A DNA stretch of 64,000 bases from Inia geoffrensis (GCA_036417435.1 CM070902.1:141163886-141227885); one strand, 5' to 3'. Shown: positions 44,339 through 58,109, numbered from the stretch's first letter. The notes: a model not told the origin generated them from the letters alone. Numbers and translations are program-made.

Positions 44339-45779
44339 TTTTTCCTTTGGGGTAGACTCTTTTTTGTGTGTGTGGCTATACAAAGGCTAGGAAAAATGCA
44401 GAGTTTGGCTTATTTGGTGGTACGGTAGGCCTAGCTAACGTGTCCAAGTGAAAGGCCCTCAGAAGTCAGGGCACAGCATGGGCTCGCTGGGTATCTGGGG
44501 GTGGGGAAAAGAATCAGATGGAAGCCACTGAGGATAAGCATTACTTGGTTCACAATTTTGCCCCGGGTGCTGTGTGAGTGATTACATGGGAGAGAAATTT
44601 GAGGAAATAGAATAATTGAACCACAGAAATGTTATAATGATTCTACTTTTCTTTTGTCATAATAAAAACCTTTCTAGCCACTGGTACTGTGCTGAATCAT
44701 ATTGGGGCCAGAGGGAAATGGAAAAATCAGTGATACTAATCCTATCTTTATATAAAATTTTGATATATTGTTTATCTTGTATATTTTTGTGTTAATTTCT
44801 ATTTAAAATATTGCATTAAAATATTATTTAATTGATTACTGAGATTTTAGAACCCATTAAATTTTCCCCCAGAGGAGAGTACATTACTCAACTCATCCTA
44901 TCCTGGCCTTGCTGGCCACTCAATAATGACCCTTTGTCTGTGACTCCTCTCTGCCTCCTAGCTAGGTTGGCAATGTGAGAAGAGGGTTTCCTTTTGGTTG
45001 CACATTGAGAATGTGCCCTCTAGCGAGGTTCTTGCTCTCTGAGAACTTAACACATCAACCAGTTGAAGCCCCTCTGCTTGGGGCACGTAATGGGCCAAAA
45101 AGATGAATAGAGTGCAGTTTTCAAAAATGCCATCTGTGGTCCTTGTGGTTGCAATCATGAGCAGTTCATATGCCTAGGAACCATTCAGTTGTATACTTAG
45201 TGGAGTTACTCCTGAAATCTTTAGACAAAAGATTAATGCAGAAGAAATTCTCTTTATAGGCAAAGCAAAACCACATCAGTAAATGAGACAATCGATCTGC
45301 CAGAAGCAGGAAGAGCTGCCTGCAATTGCTCTGGGAAATGACATGGGAAAACTTGTTAAAGGAGGAAAAAGGCTGGAAAGTGTAGCTGCAATTTGGTGAG
45401 GTGGAAGGATCTGGGTATTTAGGGGAACAGAGAACAACTTCCAGTGCACATGTAGGGTAACTAATAATAGGCCTTGGACATGTTGCCTCCGATCCAACCA
45501 AAGTAATGCGTTCCCACAGCCCTATCATGGAAAATGGAAATAAAATGGGCTAGTGAACCAAAAGGAGAAATATGTACTGTTATGCATCTCTGTGTAATAG
45601 AAAAAGAATTAAAACCAAGTGTTAAAATAAGAACCATTTCATAGTCCATTTATGAAAGTTAGCAGGATGGCATGACAAGATGAAAGATGACAGAGGCTGG
45701 CTCCTTGTGATACAGGCCAGTTACTTATTTCTTCCTTCTCTTTTTGTCTATTCTGAGGCTTATGAAAAAGTTGCTTAAA
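44339..45779. other. Unrecognised sequence
   Basis: Frames of 106-120 codons at 44108-44428 and 45166-45528 overlap a SINE or lack any domain, and are not taken as genes. Confidence 0.4.
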
Positions 45780-46445
45780 GAAGGAAAAAAACTGCTGGTA
45801 GGAGTGTAAAGTGGTGCAGCCACTGTGGAAAACAGTTTGGTGGTCCCTTAAAAAGTTAAACAGAATTACCACAAGACCCAGATATTCTACTCCTAGGTAT
45901 AAGCCCAAAGGAATTGAAAATAGGGACACAAACAGATAGTTTATTGCAGCATTATTTATAATAGTATTTATAATATCCCAAAGGGTGGAAACCAACTCAA
46001 ATGTCCATCATCAGATGAAAGGATAAACAAAATGTGATATATTCATACAATAGAATATTATTTAGCCATAAAAAGGAATAAAGTTCTGATAAATGCTGCA
46101 ACATGGATGAACCTTAAAAACATTGTCCTAAATGAAATAAGCCAGACACAAAATGACAAATATTGAACCATTATACTTATATGAAATATCTAGAGTATGA
46201 AAATTCATAGACAGAAAGCACATTATATGTTACCAGGGGCTAAGGGGAAGGGGAAATGGGGAGTACTTGTTTAATGGGTACAGAGTTTGTTTCAGGCATT
46301 GAAAAAGTTTTGAAAGTAAATGCGATGATTGTATAACATTGCATATTATAATTAACACCACTGAGTTATATGCTTTAAAATGATTAAAATGACAAATTTT
46401 ATGTTATATATATTTTATTACAATAAAAAGAAAAACAAAATGATA
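45780..46445 (+). mobile_element. Old L1 (L1M-like) 3' end
   Basis: AACTGCTGGTAGGAGTGTAAAGTGGTGCAGCC, TTATTGCAGCATTATTTATAATAG, AATATTATTTAGCCATAAAAAGG, CAGGGGCTAAGGGGAAGGGGAAATGGGGAG and a TTTTATTACAATAAAAAG end. ORF2 C-terminus and 3' UTR, all frames broken. Confidence 0.88.
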
Positions 46446-47061
46446 AAAGCAAAAAAAAAAAAAAAGGAAAAACAGGAAAACATAGATTTGTGTGAAATAT
46501 AGTACTTCTACATGTTATTCAGCAAAGCCAATTCCTACATTTGGAAACTATGTTCTTAGTTAGATTTGTCCAAACCAACCCAGCATTAGGCAGAAGACCA
46601 GCCTTCTCCAGAAAAAAATTTTTCGCAGCAGTAAAAGAAGTGCTAGAGAAATAAAACGTTATCTAGAGAGGTAGGTAATGTGAATTAAAGAACGCACATT
46701 GCCCGTTTTGGTTTCACAAAGCTCTCTCCTCAATTAGGGCTAAATTACACCCTGGCTAAAGCAAGCCCTACGCCTCCTGTTCTTCCTACAGCTGATCAAT
46801 AGCATAATCTCCTAGAAAGGGAGGGGTGACCCCTGACATCCCTCCCACACTGCTCTAATGTTTTTGGACAATTTTTATCCATGATGCTAGCGGTCAAGGG
46901 GCTGGGGCTGGGGAAGCACGGTGTTTCATAGTTTCTTCCAAACCAAAACTAGCTGGTATATTTTGGGCACAATTTTGAAAGATTTGTGACTCTAAATATC
47001 TGAATACATTAGAATGTGGGATTTAAAGCATGTTTGCTATAGATTTTTTGTGATTAGGCTT
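46446..47061. other. Unrecognised sequence
   Basis: Nothing recognised. Confidence 0.4.
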
Positions 47062-47078
47062 AAAAAAGAACAGTGTGG

Positions 47079-47284
47079 GGCTTCCCTGGTGGCGCAGTGG
47101 TTGAGAGTCCGCCTGCCGATGCAGGGGATACGGGTTCGTGCCCCGGTCTGGGAGGATCCCACATGCCGCGGAGCGGCTGGGCCCGTGAGCCATGGCCGCT
47201 GAGCCTGCGCGTCCGGAGCCTGTGCTCCGCAACGGGAGAGGCCACAACAGTGAGAGGCCCGCATACCGCAAAAAAAAAAAAAAA
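47079..47284 (+). mobile_element. Very young CHR-type SINE, short form
   Basis: Begins GGCTTCCCTGGTGGCGCAGTGG (A box within) with B box GGTTCGTGCCC at about 47133, retains many CpGs (GCCGCGGAGCGG, CTGCGCGTCCGG), and ends in an uninterrupted A run of about 20. A perfect 17-bp duplication AAAAAAGAACAGTGTGG is at 47062-47078 and 47285-47301. By tail purity and duplication it is the youngest SINE in the window. Confidence 0.95.
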
Positions 47285-47301
47285 AAAAAAGAACAGTGTG
47301 G

Positions 47302-50300
47302 CAGGTTCTACTTCTTAAAAAATCTAATGTGAACTTGATACACATTTATATGCAGTAGGACTATTTGAGGGCTAGATAAGAAATTCTGCTTATCTGTTCA
47401 TTAAATCCAGGTTCCCCATATTAGCCATTTGTTAGCCTTCTTAGATTATTATAAATATTTGAAAGCGTTAAAGTTTTATTAAAAAGATCTCTTTTCTTAT
47501 TCCAGAGTAGACTTCCTAGCTGGTAGTCTACCCAGGTTTCACCGCATTCTTGGCTGCTATAAGCTGAGGCACAGTTCTTCATATTTGCTTGGCTACTGAC
47601 CTCAGATTTGGAAACCTAGGGAAGAAAGGTGTCTTTCCTCTGGTGTTGAAAAATTTTATTCTCTTTGAGCCATACTTAAAAATTTTTTCTCTTCAAATTT
47701 TTCCTTGTTATTTTTAGCCCTTGTTATTTTTAGCTTTTTGCCAAGTCCTTGGGTGCTTTTCTTCCTTTTTTCTCTTTGACTGCTTTATGCTCAGAAAGGG
47801 TAAATGGGATTTTATTACTCAGTGAATCATTTATAAATATGCTACATGTATAGTCTCCACCTCAGGTGTAAGAACATGCTGGGTGTCATGTAGGTGAACG
47901 TGTAAATACCTGTGTATGTGTGTGTGGATATGCATGTCTAGCCACTTCCTACGGAGAAACAGGAGCCAGAAAAAATAAAAGTGGGGTGGTCTGTTTGAGG
48001 TAGGTGCCACCTGAAACCGAGTGACTGTATAGTGCTGATATCTATACTTACATATAAACAATGACCCAATAATGCATCTTTTATAAAGACATTTCATTTT
48101 GGGTCCATTTGGAAGTGTCATAGACACATGTATTAATCTCCAGAGTTGTTGTTTTCAAACTTTTCAAGGGTTTTATTGTTTTGAATGCCTCCGAATGCTC
48201 CCTTTTGGTGTGATGTTTGATCCGGTCTGCAGTTGATGAAGTATCTTCTAATCGAAAATGTTCATGACCATGTTTAACTTCAAGGAATCTTTAGGCATGG
48301 TTTTGTGTGCACATTTGCATCAATAGCTCATTCAGCTACTTGAGTTCTGCCTCAAGGACGTGGTTGCTGATGCTGGAGGCCCAAATAATTGCACTTTTAA
48401 GTGGCACTTCCTGAAACCAAAGGCAGCTGTTGTTGAATGAATGAACTTGTGAATCAATGAGGAAGTAATATTTACAATGGTCTGTTTGCTTTGGGGGAAG
48501 AGCATGGAGTGAAGAAGTTCCCCTTAATCTATCACTGAAATAAGATTGGGGGCAGGGGGATGAGAGAGCTGAAATATAAACAGCTGAAAGGAGAGTGATA
48601 GACAAGCAATATTTTTGCACACTGAAGAATGTTCTAGATTGCTAACGAGTCATCAGGAGGGATCAAGTAAATCCGTTGTCTCTGAACCTGTTGGCCTCTA
48701 CAGTGAGTTTATGCATGTTCTCCTAACCCTCCTTCTCTTTAGCTACACCCCTGCCCTGGCTAGTTAGTGTCTACACTGCCTTTGATTTTGTCTGCCTGCC
48801 ATGCACTCGTGCTTCTTCTAAGAGCAGTTTATTTGGGGCGGGGTGGGGGGGGGACCAGCCCCTGCCCTGCTGAACTCAGTTTCATGGGACTGTCATTCAA
48901 GGCGCCCCTGCTGTCCGCGGGGTAAGTGCAAACTCAAAATCGAGTTCTTTCTCCTTGATTTGAATTTTTTCCTGAGTCACACAAGGACAAGCAAGCAGGA
49001 CTGGAATTCATTCCTCATGATAGAGGGGTGGTGGTCATGGTGGCTGTGAAAGAATTGTCTGTTTCCTCCTAAAATCCTAGAGCTGCCTGGATTCTAGTTC
49101 CTTCGCAAAAACAAAAACAAAAACGTTTTTCCCCCTGCTTTTTCTTTAATTCTAGGAGTAACCTTACGTTATGATAAAACATTCAGTTTTTTTCCCTAGA
49201 GTCAGTTTCTGTTGTTTGCAACTGATGAAATCTAAGTGGTAACAGATTCTCTACCCTCAGCCCCACGCCCTGCACAGGCAGTTCTTCCTCAGCCTGGCTC
49301 AGCCTTGGGCAGGAGGAAATGGAAAGAAGCCTGTCAGCGCTTCCTTGGTGTTGTCACTGTTTTCTGTTCCACTTAAAGATGAAATTTAGTCGTGTTTACT
49401 GACTCTTCAGATTACAAAAGATACATGAAATCTTGTACTCAGAGTGTTTGCCCCACTTTCATTTATTCTTAGTCTACGGCATCAGGATGCTCTATGCTCT
49501 ACCCCAATCTCAGCTGGAAAAACTCCATTGCAATTTGAGTGTGTATGTGCCACAGTGACCTGCCCTGGTTCCTTTAAGGGAGCAGGTAGGGGTCAGACAG
49601 AGAGAGGCACTTTCACACCCTGTGCACACTCACCCCTCTCCCGCCTTCTTTCCTCTTTGCCACTCCACCCAGAAGAGGAAGAGATGAGACCATTCATGAG
49701 ATAAAGGGCAGATACTGGCAAATAGCGAATAGAGAATAGAGAAGCTCCAGCAATTACAATATTGAATACACACATATCACTTATTCTGGTAATGCTCAGT
49801 CTTTCAGCATGCAAACACCTCAGCACTACATGTGTGTTTTTTTGTTCAGTGTAATTTCAACGATTGTGTAATCTTGTAAACATCGACTGAATATCTGTGC
49901 TTTCACGAAAGTAAAGTCCTGCTCTTATGCAAATACTAACAAAGTAGTTAAGAAAACAGAAGGAAGTAACAAAGAAAATAAGACCCGTGGGCAGATGGTT
50001 TCTGAAATTATATATTTTTCTGTGAAGCATTAGCTGTTTTAAAAGCATTAAGGCTCATTTTTCTTCTAGGATGTGGGTGTGTAATTTAAGACAAAACACC
50101 TTCATTGCACAATGCAAAGTTTACCTTGCCAAGTACTTAATTTATAATGACTTCTTTTTCTATTAAAATATTTCCTCAAATAATTTTTAGTAATTTTTCA
50201 CAGAGGGGGTTGTTCTAGAATGATTGTTATTTCAGGACTGGGAGAAAGCTTGAGAGGATTGTCCAGAGCAGAATAGAATATATTTCATTAAAGAATTCCT

Positions 50301-51739
50301 CCTTAAAAGGAAATTCTATGGCTTCTCTTATGGACTTCTCTTAAAGTTTATCAGCTGCTCTGTCAGAAAGTTATTTAAATTTTTTGATCTAAATATCTCA
50401 TGTTGCCCATCTAAACCCTTATTTTCTTTTTTCCTAAAATGAAGAACAGCCTGGAATCACATTTTGGGTAAGGCCTTTCATGGATGTGACATGAGCAGCT
50501 AAAATTCTCTCTTAACATGAGTTGAAACATTTCTTTTCTCATAGGCATGCTTTAATAACAACTTACAGATTTTTAAGAACCTCCTCGCCTGTCTTCCTAT
50601 CCCCACATTTCTTTTAAGTGGTGGAGTTGGAAGTGGATGCACTATGGAGCAGAAAATAAAAACTGAGCTCACCCTCAGGGCAGGATTCCTATTCCTGGAT
50701 CCCATCATTGTGATTGATTTTTGGATCACAGTGACATGACGTTGAAAAGTCAATTTGCTGTCCAGGCTGACATCTGAATTAATTTCTTCTCTCAGTGGAT
50801 CCATCCCCACACTTGAGGCCATCTGGCTCGTCGCCCACATGATTGGTCACTGAGGGTGGATTTGCCGCATCAGACTGTGGGAGATGCAGCTGTGCAGACA
50901 CCCGTCCCTCTCTCGCTATCCGGTGTCTTTCATCAAATTAATCGCTGGATGGCAAATTGTCACTTTCTTTGCCACAGTTGTTTTTCTTGTGAGGGACTGT
51001 GAACTGTGCTTCTGAGTTAGAGCTTCAGTTATCTTTCATCTTTTATGTGTAGAATATCAATTTCTCTCCCTCAGATGTACTCATCTTTTGGTATCCTCTC
51101 TTGAAATATTAGATTGGTTTTGACCACTTTTAAAATTTAATAAATATGTCTCCATATGACAGAATTCTCACTACCTCTTAGATAAATGTCAGCTGCACAT
51201 TGAAGGCCTATGGTCTTTATTTTACCACTGAGGCCAAGAGACATGGGAAGCCAGGATTGCCTCTGGTTTTGCTCTCAAAGGTTGATAATGATCTTTAGGG
51301 AAGAAGAGTTATCCATCTTCTTGTGTGCTGTGTAATTTTATCCTATTGACTTGAGTCTAGGTCTAGACTATGCTATCCCCATTTTCGTTTTACATTTTCT
51401 CCATCCACCCTGTTTTTTTTTTTTTTTTTTTGATGAGACTACCATATAGCACGGGATAAGAATTCTTGCTAAAGTTGGGACATTGCATCTATCTTTTCCT
51501 CTGGATCCACGAGATCTCTTTCATATTACAAAATTAGGTGAGTCTGATGAGAACTGTTCCTTACAGATGATGTATTCCGATGCCTTTTCGGAGTTTGTGA
51601 ATTTACTGTATAATGCTTTCTTCTACCAATTTTCTAGCCTGGCTCATAGATTTGAAATAGCCAGAAGTACCTCCTTTTTCAAATATAACTACCCTATTTA
51701 CTCTCTCTGTGCTTGTTTTAAAAAATGGAAATATTGCAA
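47302..51739. other. About 4.4 kb of unrecognised sequence
   Basis: Contains a G-run (48838-48853), a T18 run (51413-51431) and a short CAAAAA repeat (49106-49123). Frames of up to 113 codons (for example 50499-50840 minus) show no domain or splice borders. 50760-51000 resembles conserved non-coding DNA (see findings). Confidence 0.4.
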
Positions 51740-53935
51740 ATATACAGAAAAACATAAAAAACGAATATGACAGAAATATTATTCCAGTTTAACCACATAA
51801 CAATTTTAAAATCTAGTCTTGTGTTCGTAGGCATATGGATTGTTTTCAATACTTTGCTTTTATAAATAGCAGTATAAAGAACATTGCATACAGGTCTCTG
51901 TGGCTACCCGCCCCCCATAAGAGCTTCTCTGGAGCATATGCCTGGGAATGAAATTGCTGAGATGAAAAAGTCTGCTTATTTTTAATTTTATTAGATATTG
52001 CCAAATTTTTCTCAAAGGGCATACCAATTTTTAATTCTATCAGCTGTTTATGAGAGTTCATTGGTCTGTATTCTTGTCAACACCTGGGACTGTCAGACTT
52101 TAAATTTATTGCTAACTCGATGAGTGTAAAATGGTCCTGAATTGTGGCTTTAACTTGCATTTTCCAGATTATTGGTTAGGAGGAACATCTTTTCATTTGT
52201 TCGTTAGTCAATCATGTTGCTTTCTCTTTGACTTGTCTCTTTATAGCTTTTGGCTATTCTTCTATTGAACTTTTTTCTTCTTATTTTTCAGAGGTCTTGG
52301 TAAATTCGGGATTCCACCCAGTGGTGGCTTTTTTTTGCTGTATTTTCTCCTGGTTTATAGCTTGTCTTTTCATGTTGTCTATTTTAGTTTTATTATTTAA
52401 ATGCAGTCAGTAGTATATGTATTTTCTTTGTTGTTTATACTTTTGATTCCTTGTTTCAGAAATCTTTTTCTACCTTGCAGACATAAAAATTGTTACCCCG
52501 TCTTATACCTGTTGAAAATTTTTGTTTTTCATTTTCTGGTCTTTTAAACCACAAACTCTTTGTACATGGTGGCCCGATTTATTTATTTTCCATATGTTTA
52601 AAAAATTATCTGTCCCACAACCATTTATTGAATAGCCTTTTTTGGTGTTCTTTGTTCTTTACCACTGGGCTGATTTGCCAAGACTGCATTATCTTAATTG
52701 TTAGGGTTTTGTGATATGTTGCTTTCCTACTGCTCTGTCAAGTTACCCCAGTTTCTTCTTTGTTTCCAAAATGTCTCAGCTTTTATTTTTCTATAAAATT
52801 TAGCATTAGTTTTTCAAGTTTCACAGAAATCTCTGTTGGAATTTTGATTGGAATTACATTAATTTATATATGAATTTCAACAAAATAAAAATCGTTATAT
52901 TTTGACTCTTTCTACCCATAAACATCCTGTATTTTTCTTTTCTTTTTGCCATCCTTTTCTACCTTTCAATAATGTTTTGAAAGTTTTCTCCATATTAGTG
53001 CAACCCAATTTTAAAAATGTTGTTTCTATGTATCTTTAAAGTTTGTAACTGTTATAAGTGGAGTCTTTTAAAAATTAAATTTTATAATTGTTGCTGGTAT
53101 GTGGGAATACTATAGATATTTATATTGCTCTTTTTTCACCTCACAATTCTGCTGAAGTTTCTTATTGTAATTTATCTAGAGATTCTTTTAGAGTTCTCTA
53201 GGCTAAAAATCATATCATCTGCAAAATAATGACACTTATGCTTACTCCTTTTCAATCCTGACATTTTTTGTTTTATTTTGTTTTACTGCATTGGTTAAGA
53301 CTTCCAGGACATGGCTGAATAGAACCAGTGACAGTAATATCCTTATCTTATATTTGACTTAAAGGGAATGCTTCAGACTTCCCATTAGAAAGTATAACAT
53401 TCACTCTAAATTTTTGGTGTATATCCTTTTTAGGTTAGTAAAGTGTTTTCCTAGTACTCTTTTGTTAAGAGGTTTTTTATTGTTGTTGTTGTTGTGGGTA
53501 GGGTGAATGCTACCTAATGCTTTTCCCCTCTACCTATTGAGATAATCACATAAATTTCCTGTTTTAATCTATTAATGTGATCAATTACCTAATATATTTT
53601 TATCACATTTAATCATTCTTAATTACTGTTATAGATAAAACATGGGTATTTTTTTTTAATAAACTGCTGGATTTGGATTGTTAATATTATGTTTAGGATT
53701 TTGTATTTATATTCATAAGTGAGATTAAGCTATAATTTTCTATTTTAAGGTATGCTGGTTTTTGTTTCAAGGTTATTGTTAGCTTCATTAAATGAGTTGG
53801 ACATGAGCACCACGTCCCTTTTAAATTAGTGAAATAATTTATATAAGACTATCTGTTCTCTGAATGTTCAGTGAAACTTACCTCTCCCTTGTAAGGGAGA
53901 CTAGGGTTGTATTTTTTGTGATTGAGCATCCTTTA
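51740..53935 (-). mobile_element. Ancient L1, inverted, RT to C-terminus of ORF2
   Basis: Reverse-strand ORF2 order from right to left: AATTTCCTGTTTTAATCTATTAATGTGATC, ATCATATCATCTGCAAAATAATGAC (reverse complement of the FADD palm motif, about 53209), TGGAATTTTGATTGGAATTACATT, ACATGGTGGCCCGATTTATTTATTTTC, TTAACTTGCATTTTCCAGATTA, and GGAATGAAATTGCTGAGATG. Very diverged and without intact frames, so older than the MIR-era-independent L1M copies nearby or similar to them. Confidence 0.8.
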
Positions 53936-53992
53936 ATAGCTATTGTTGTATATATTAAAGTCCTTTAACTTAAATTTGTGTTATAGAAAATT

Positions 53993-54023
53993 ACTTGTGC
54001 ATGTGCATATGACATGCACAAGT
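53993..54023. repeat. Perfect 12-bp inverted repeat
   Basis: ACTTGTGCATGT (53993-54004), 7-base loop GCATATG, ACATGCACAAGT (54012-54023). Could form a short hairpin; too short for a typical microRNA precursor. Confidence 0.85.
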
Positions 54024-54199
54024 GACAATCTATGACACAAGTCTAACACACAAATATAAAAATATATAATGCCATGAATATTATTTATGACAATTATCTA
54101 ATCAGGGGCATAACTTTAAAATCTAAGCCCCTACATAAATCCCGAACCCCTTTTGGAATTTTTTATAATCCAAATATATAAGTTTGAGTATGTTGGTGG

Positions 54200-54420
54200 C
54201 ATGATAACAACAACTAATATTTATTTGGTATGTATTCTGTATCAGGAAGTTTATCTATGTTTTTACATTTGTTGCCTATAACAATCCTGGGAGACATGGT
54301 TAATCCTATTAAACATGAGTAAGGCCTAGGGGCTAGATAAGTTGTACAAAATCTCATGGGTAGTGAGTGGCAGATTTGAGTTTTAAACTAAATGTTCTGA
54401 AGGAAAGCTGATATCCTTTT
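54200..54420 (-). mobile_element. MIR SINE, inverted
   Basis: AACTAATATTTATTTGGTATGTATTCTGTATCAGGAAG, ACAATCCTGGGAGACATGGTTAATCC, GATAAGTTGTACAAAATCTCATGGGTAGTGAGTGGCAGA follow reverse MIR. Confidence 0.75.
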
Positions 54421-55136
54421 TACAGCATCTTACTGGGAAATGGATGACAAAGACTGAGAATCAGTTTTGATAATAAGTAGTAAATTTTATTGTTGTTACT
54501 TTTAGAAACTGAGGTGACTTATATAGACCTCTAGAAAAACTGACTGTGTAAAATATAAATACTGCTAAGGTTTTCATGTACTGTCAAATAGCCTATATAC
54601 TGCACAACTCCTGGGGGCACCATTTATATGGGTCCCAAAGTCAATGACACTTCTCTGGATTTATGCAATATGATGACATTTAATGCTGCAAATAGGTACC
54701 TGCATTGCAAGGTTTTGAGGAAAGAAAGAAACCATTCCCAGGAGATACACTTACTTTACAATTTATAAAAGATTAACTGCATTGTTGGGCTGAGTTTTGG
54801 AGTTCCTTTTAGTACATAAAATGGGGCTCATTAAGATTGTATTTTATGAAAAACTTGTGATATTTGTGTTCTCAGTTTATTACTTCATGAAGAAAGGAGA
54901 AATATGTATCAGATGAGGACAGTTAAATTAAGTTTCAAAGTTTTAGTTGGCATTGGCTATAATATTCAAGAAAAGCGTTCAGAAAGGAAACTGGCAAGGT
55001 TTGATGATTCGCTCATGAAAGAATTCTCGCAGTGCCATGGAAAAAGGAAACAAATGTGTTTTCATAAAGAAGTCCAGACTTTGTTCCCATTTAATTATTT
55101 TTCCTTAATAAAATGCAACTTGGAGTTTTTAATATT
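54421..55136. other. Unrecognised sequence
   Basis: A 117-codon frame (54904-55257) runs into the following SINE and has no domain; not called as a gene. Confidence 0.4.
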
Positions 55137-55153
55137 AAGAATAAGTGATTCTT

Positions 55154-55481
55154 GGGACTTCCCTGGGGGCACAGTGGTTAAGAATCCTCCTGCTAATGCA
55201 GGGGACACAGGTTTGAGCCCTGGTCTGGGAAGGTCCCACATGCCGTGGAGTAACTAAGCCCGTGCACCACAACTATTGAGCCTGTGCTCTAGAGTGCGCG
55301 AGCCACAACTACTGAAGCACATGTGCCTAAAGCCCGTGCTCTGCAACAAGAGAAGCCACCGCAATGAGAAGCCTGTGCACCGCAAAGAGTAGTCCCCACT
55401 TGCTGCAGCTAGAGGAAGCCTGCACTCAGTAATGAAGGCCCAATGCAGCCAAAAATAAATAAATAAATTTATTTAAAAAAA
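55154..55481 (+). mobile_element. CHR-type SINE, long form
   Basis: GGGACTTCCCTGGGGGCACAGTGG start, B box GGTTTGAGCCC, AATAAATAAATAAATTTATTT tail. Perfect 17-bp duplication AAGAATAAGTGATTCTT at 55137-55153 and 55482-55498. Confidence 0.94.
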
Positions 55482-55498
55482 AAGAATAAGTGATTCTT

Positions 55499-58107
55499 AA
55501 TATTAAGAATAAATAAATGACAATTTAGTTATGATACTATGTTTGAAAATAATGAGCAGACTAAATAAAATTTCATAATATGAACGTATTTTATGGGCAC
55601 TGGAAGTAACCTTTTTTTTTGAGAGTTTATTTCTGGCCAGTATTATGCCGATTACGTTTTCTGTTTTGAATGCAAAACTTTTGTAGTATTTCTGATTTCC
55701 CTCGACCCATCAATTCTTCTGTGCTTGTTTCTCCATTTTCCATTCCACTTTTACTTCCTTTACCCAAGATTTATTTTTTCCTTCTTTCTTCACAGCAGTA
55801 TCCATTCTCCCTGTTGGCTGTCAGTTCTTTTTCTCCTCTCAAAGTCATTTCAGTCATTGTTCTTTATGCCTCTCAGAGGAATAAAAAAAGGCTGGTCTGT
55901 GAATTATTATTTCTCTTTCAAGCAAGGAGAATGCAGAGTGTGCTAAAAATCACTTTAATTTAATAGACTCTCAAAATGTGAATTTAGTTTTTTTCTCTCT
56001 TGCTATTAAAAAATTTATTTACCCTGTCATTTAAACTTTATAATAGATTCCAAAAACTAAACATTTAAAATGACACGAACACTTGGCACTTTTCTTTTTG
56101 GACTCACCTTTAAGCAATGTATAAAACCAGCATTTCTCTAAGTGTGGTAAAATCTTTGACTTCTCAAAACAAATGTGTTCACTTTTCTGAGTAAAGAGAA
56201 GCTAAAAACATTAACTCTTTTCCCACTTAAAATTTTTAAAAGCTCTGCATGTATTCCCAGGGAAAATCTTAAAGTCTTCCTTATGTGTTACACAAACATG
56301 CACATATGCATGCAGCATCCAACTTGCACCTTCCTAAAGTTAAAACGTTGGCTCATTGACTAGGATATGGAATGCATTTCTTCATAATAACCATAAAGTG
56401 AGTGGTGGTTATGTTCTGTTAAAGCCCATTCGGCCCTTACATCAGTACTATATCATTGTGTCTAACATCTGTTGATAACGTTTTTTTATATGAGCATTAC
56501 CTTCTGAGATCTGATAGTGATGATGGTTATGGAGGTGGGGTGGGGCAAGGCCTGTCAGTGACATCTCCCTGCAGGATGACCTTGTACTCCAGTGTGAAGG
56601 GATCGTGGTAAAGTCATGCTCAAGCCAGAATCTGAGTTAGTCACAACTAGCTACATAGAAACTTGAGGTGATTTTACTTGCTACTTACGTAGAGTACAAA
56701 ACATCACGTATCCTGGGGAAGTAGGATAATCATCTGAAAAAAACCAAAGCCACATGGAAACCTCTAGCTGTAGTGAAAATTAAAAGAGAGTATAATATGG
56801 GTCAAGGGTTCTCAGACATACTATGAGCAAATGCCTAGGTGCATTAACATAATTTAACAAAAATGTAATTAGGGTTCCCTGAGTAAAATACTTCTGTTTT
56901 CAACATTGACCATAAATGTCCCTTTAATTTCTCTTTATAGCCAAAAAATAGCATTGGACTAAACTTTCACTGTCTGATTCGTAAAGAGGTCTGCATGGGT
57001 AAAGGATGAATGGAGTCTTGGTCTTCTCTTTTTTTCAGCCTGCTTTTTCTCTTGGTCCACGTACCATTCCCAGTTTTCCTTGTGGAGTCTAAAGTGTATT
57101 TGGATATAAATTTTGGATCATAATTTTACCCCCTAGAATTTCCTCTCTACATTGCTCTTTCTTTCTCCTCCTCCCCTCTCCTCTCTTGGCATTTCTGCTG
57201 CATTTAGTTTATCATATTTATTTCTAAAATTTGGTAATCTAGATATTGTGCTTGTATACAATTTCATTAGATTTACCCACTTTCATTGTATATATTAGAG
57301 TTAGGGATTTGTGAAGTTAACATATAACTATGTATAAAACTTGACACAAATTTAATTAATTTTTTTCTGGAGATCTAAGACCAAGAGTACCTGAATTTTT
57401 CAAAATAGTTATAACAATAGTACCTGGAATTCCTTTCTTTGTAGAGCTGGCTTTGGTCTTCATGGAGAGTTTAACCTTAATTCTCAATCTTAGTTCTGTA
57501 TTTCTGGATTCAACGTGCCTTTCACCTGAGAGTTACTCACAGAGAGTCTACATGCTACTTAAAATGAAATCCAAAAGCTAGTAATTAAAATTTATTATTA
57601 TCATTGTATTAATCTTTTATGAGAGAAAGACCAATGACAAATAAGTTACCAGCAGAGGCTTATTCAAGACAATTAAGAAAGCCATGGAAGCAGTAGACAG
57701 TTTAATCTTTTTATTCTCATATACTGATTTGATTGAAAAGATTTGAAACCCAATTTATATCAAGTCATTTAGGGTGAGGGGCAGACACAAGCAAGATATG
57801 AGAATCAAGAGAAAACCAGAACTAGATGTCGGCTCAGAATCCCAGGCAGCTCCAAAGATCTGGATGATAGGAGTCTACTGATTTTGAGTCAAGGGCTCTA
57901 CTATTAATGTGATTCAGTTGCTTGTCATATGTGTGCTCCATTCTCCTCACTCTATTGACTACATTCTTCACCCTCCATTCTCTATATATCTTTTCTTGAC
58001 CTTCTGCCTTCTGCTTACACATAATTTTGGTTTACTCGTAAATTCGGCTGTCCCAATTTCCTTTACCCCATATTTTTCCATGAACCTCACTAGCTTTCTC
58101 TGACAGT

Positions 58108-58109
<2 letters not shown>
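55499..58109. other. About 2.6 kb of unrecognised sequence
   Basis: A T/C-rich stretch (55670-55860) gives two overlapping hydrophobic frames without other support. Nothing else recognised. Confidence 0.4.

Noticed and set aside
45166..45528. 120-codon minus-strand frame as a host gene
   Set aside because: No domain, no splice borders, overlapped by other frames of similar length, and composition like the surrounding non-coding DNA.
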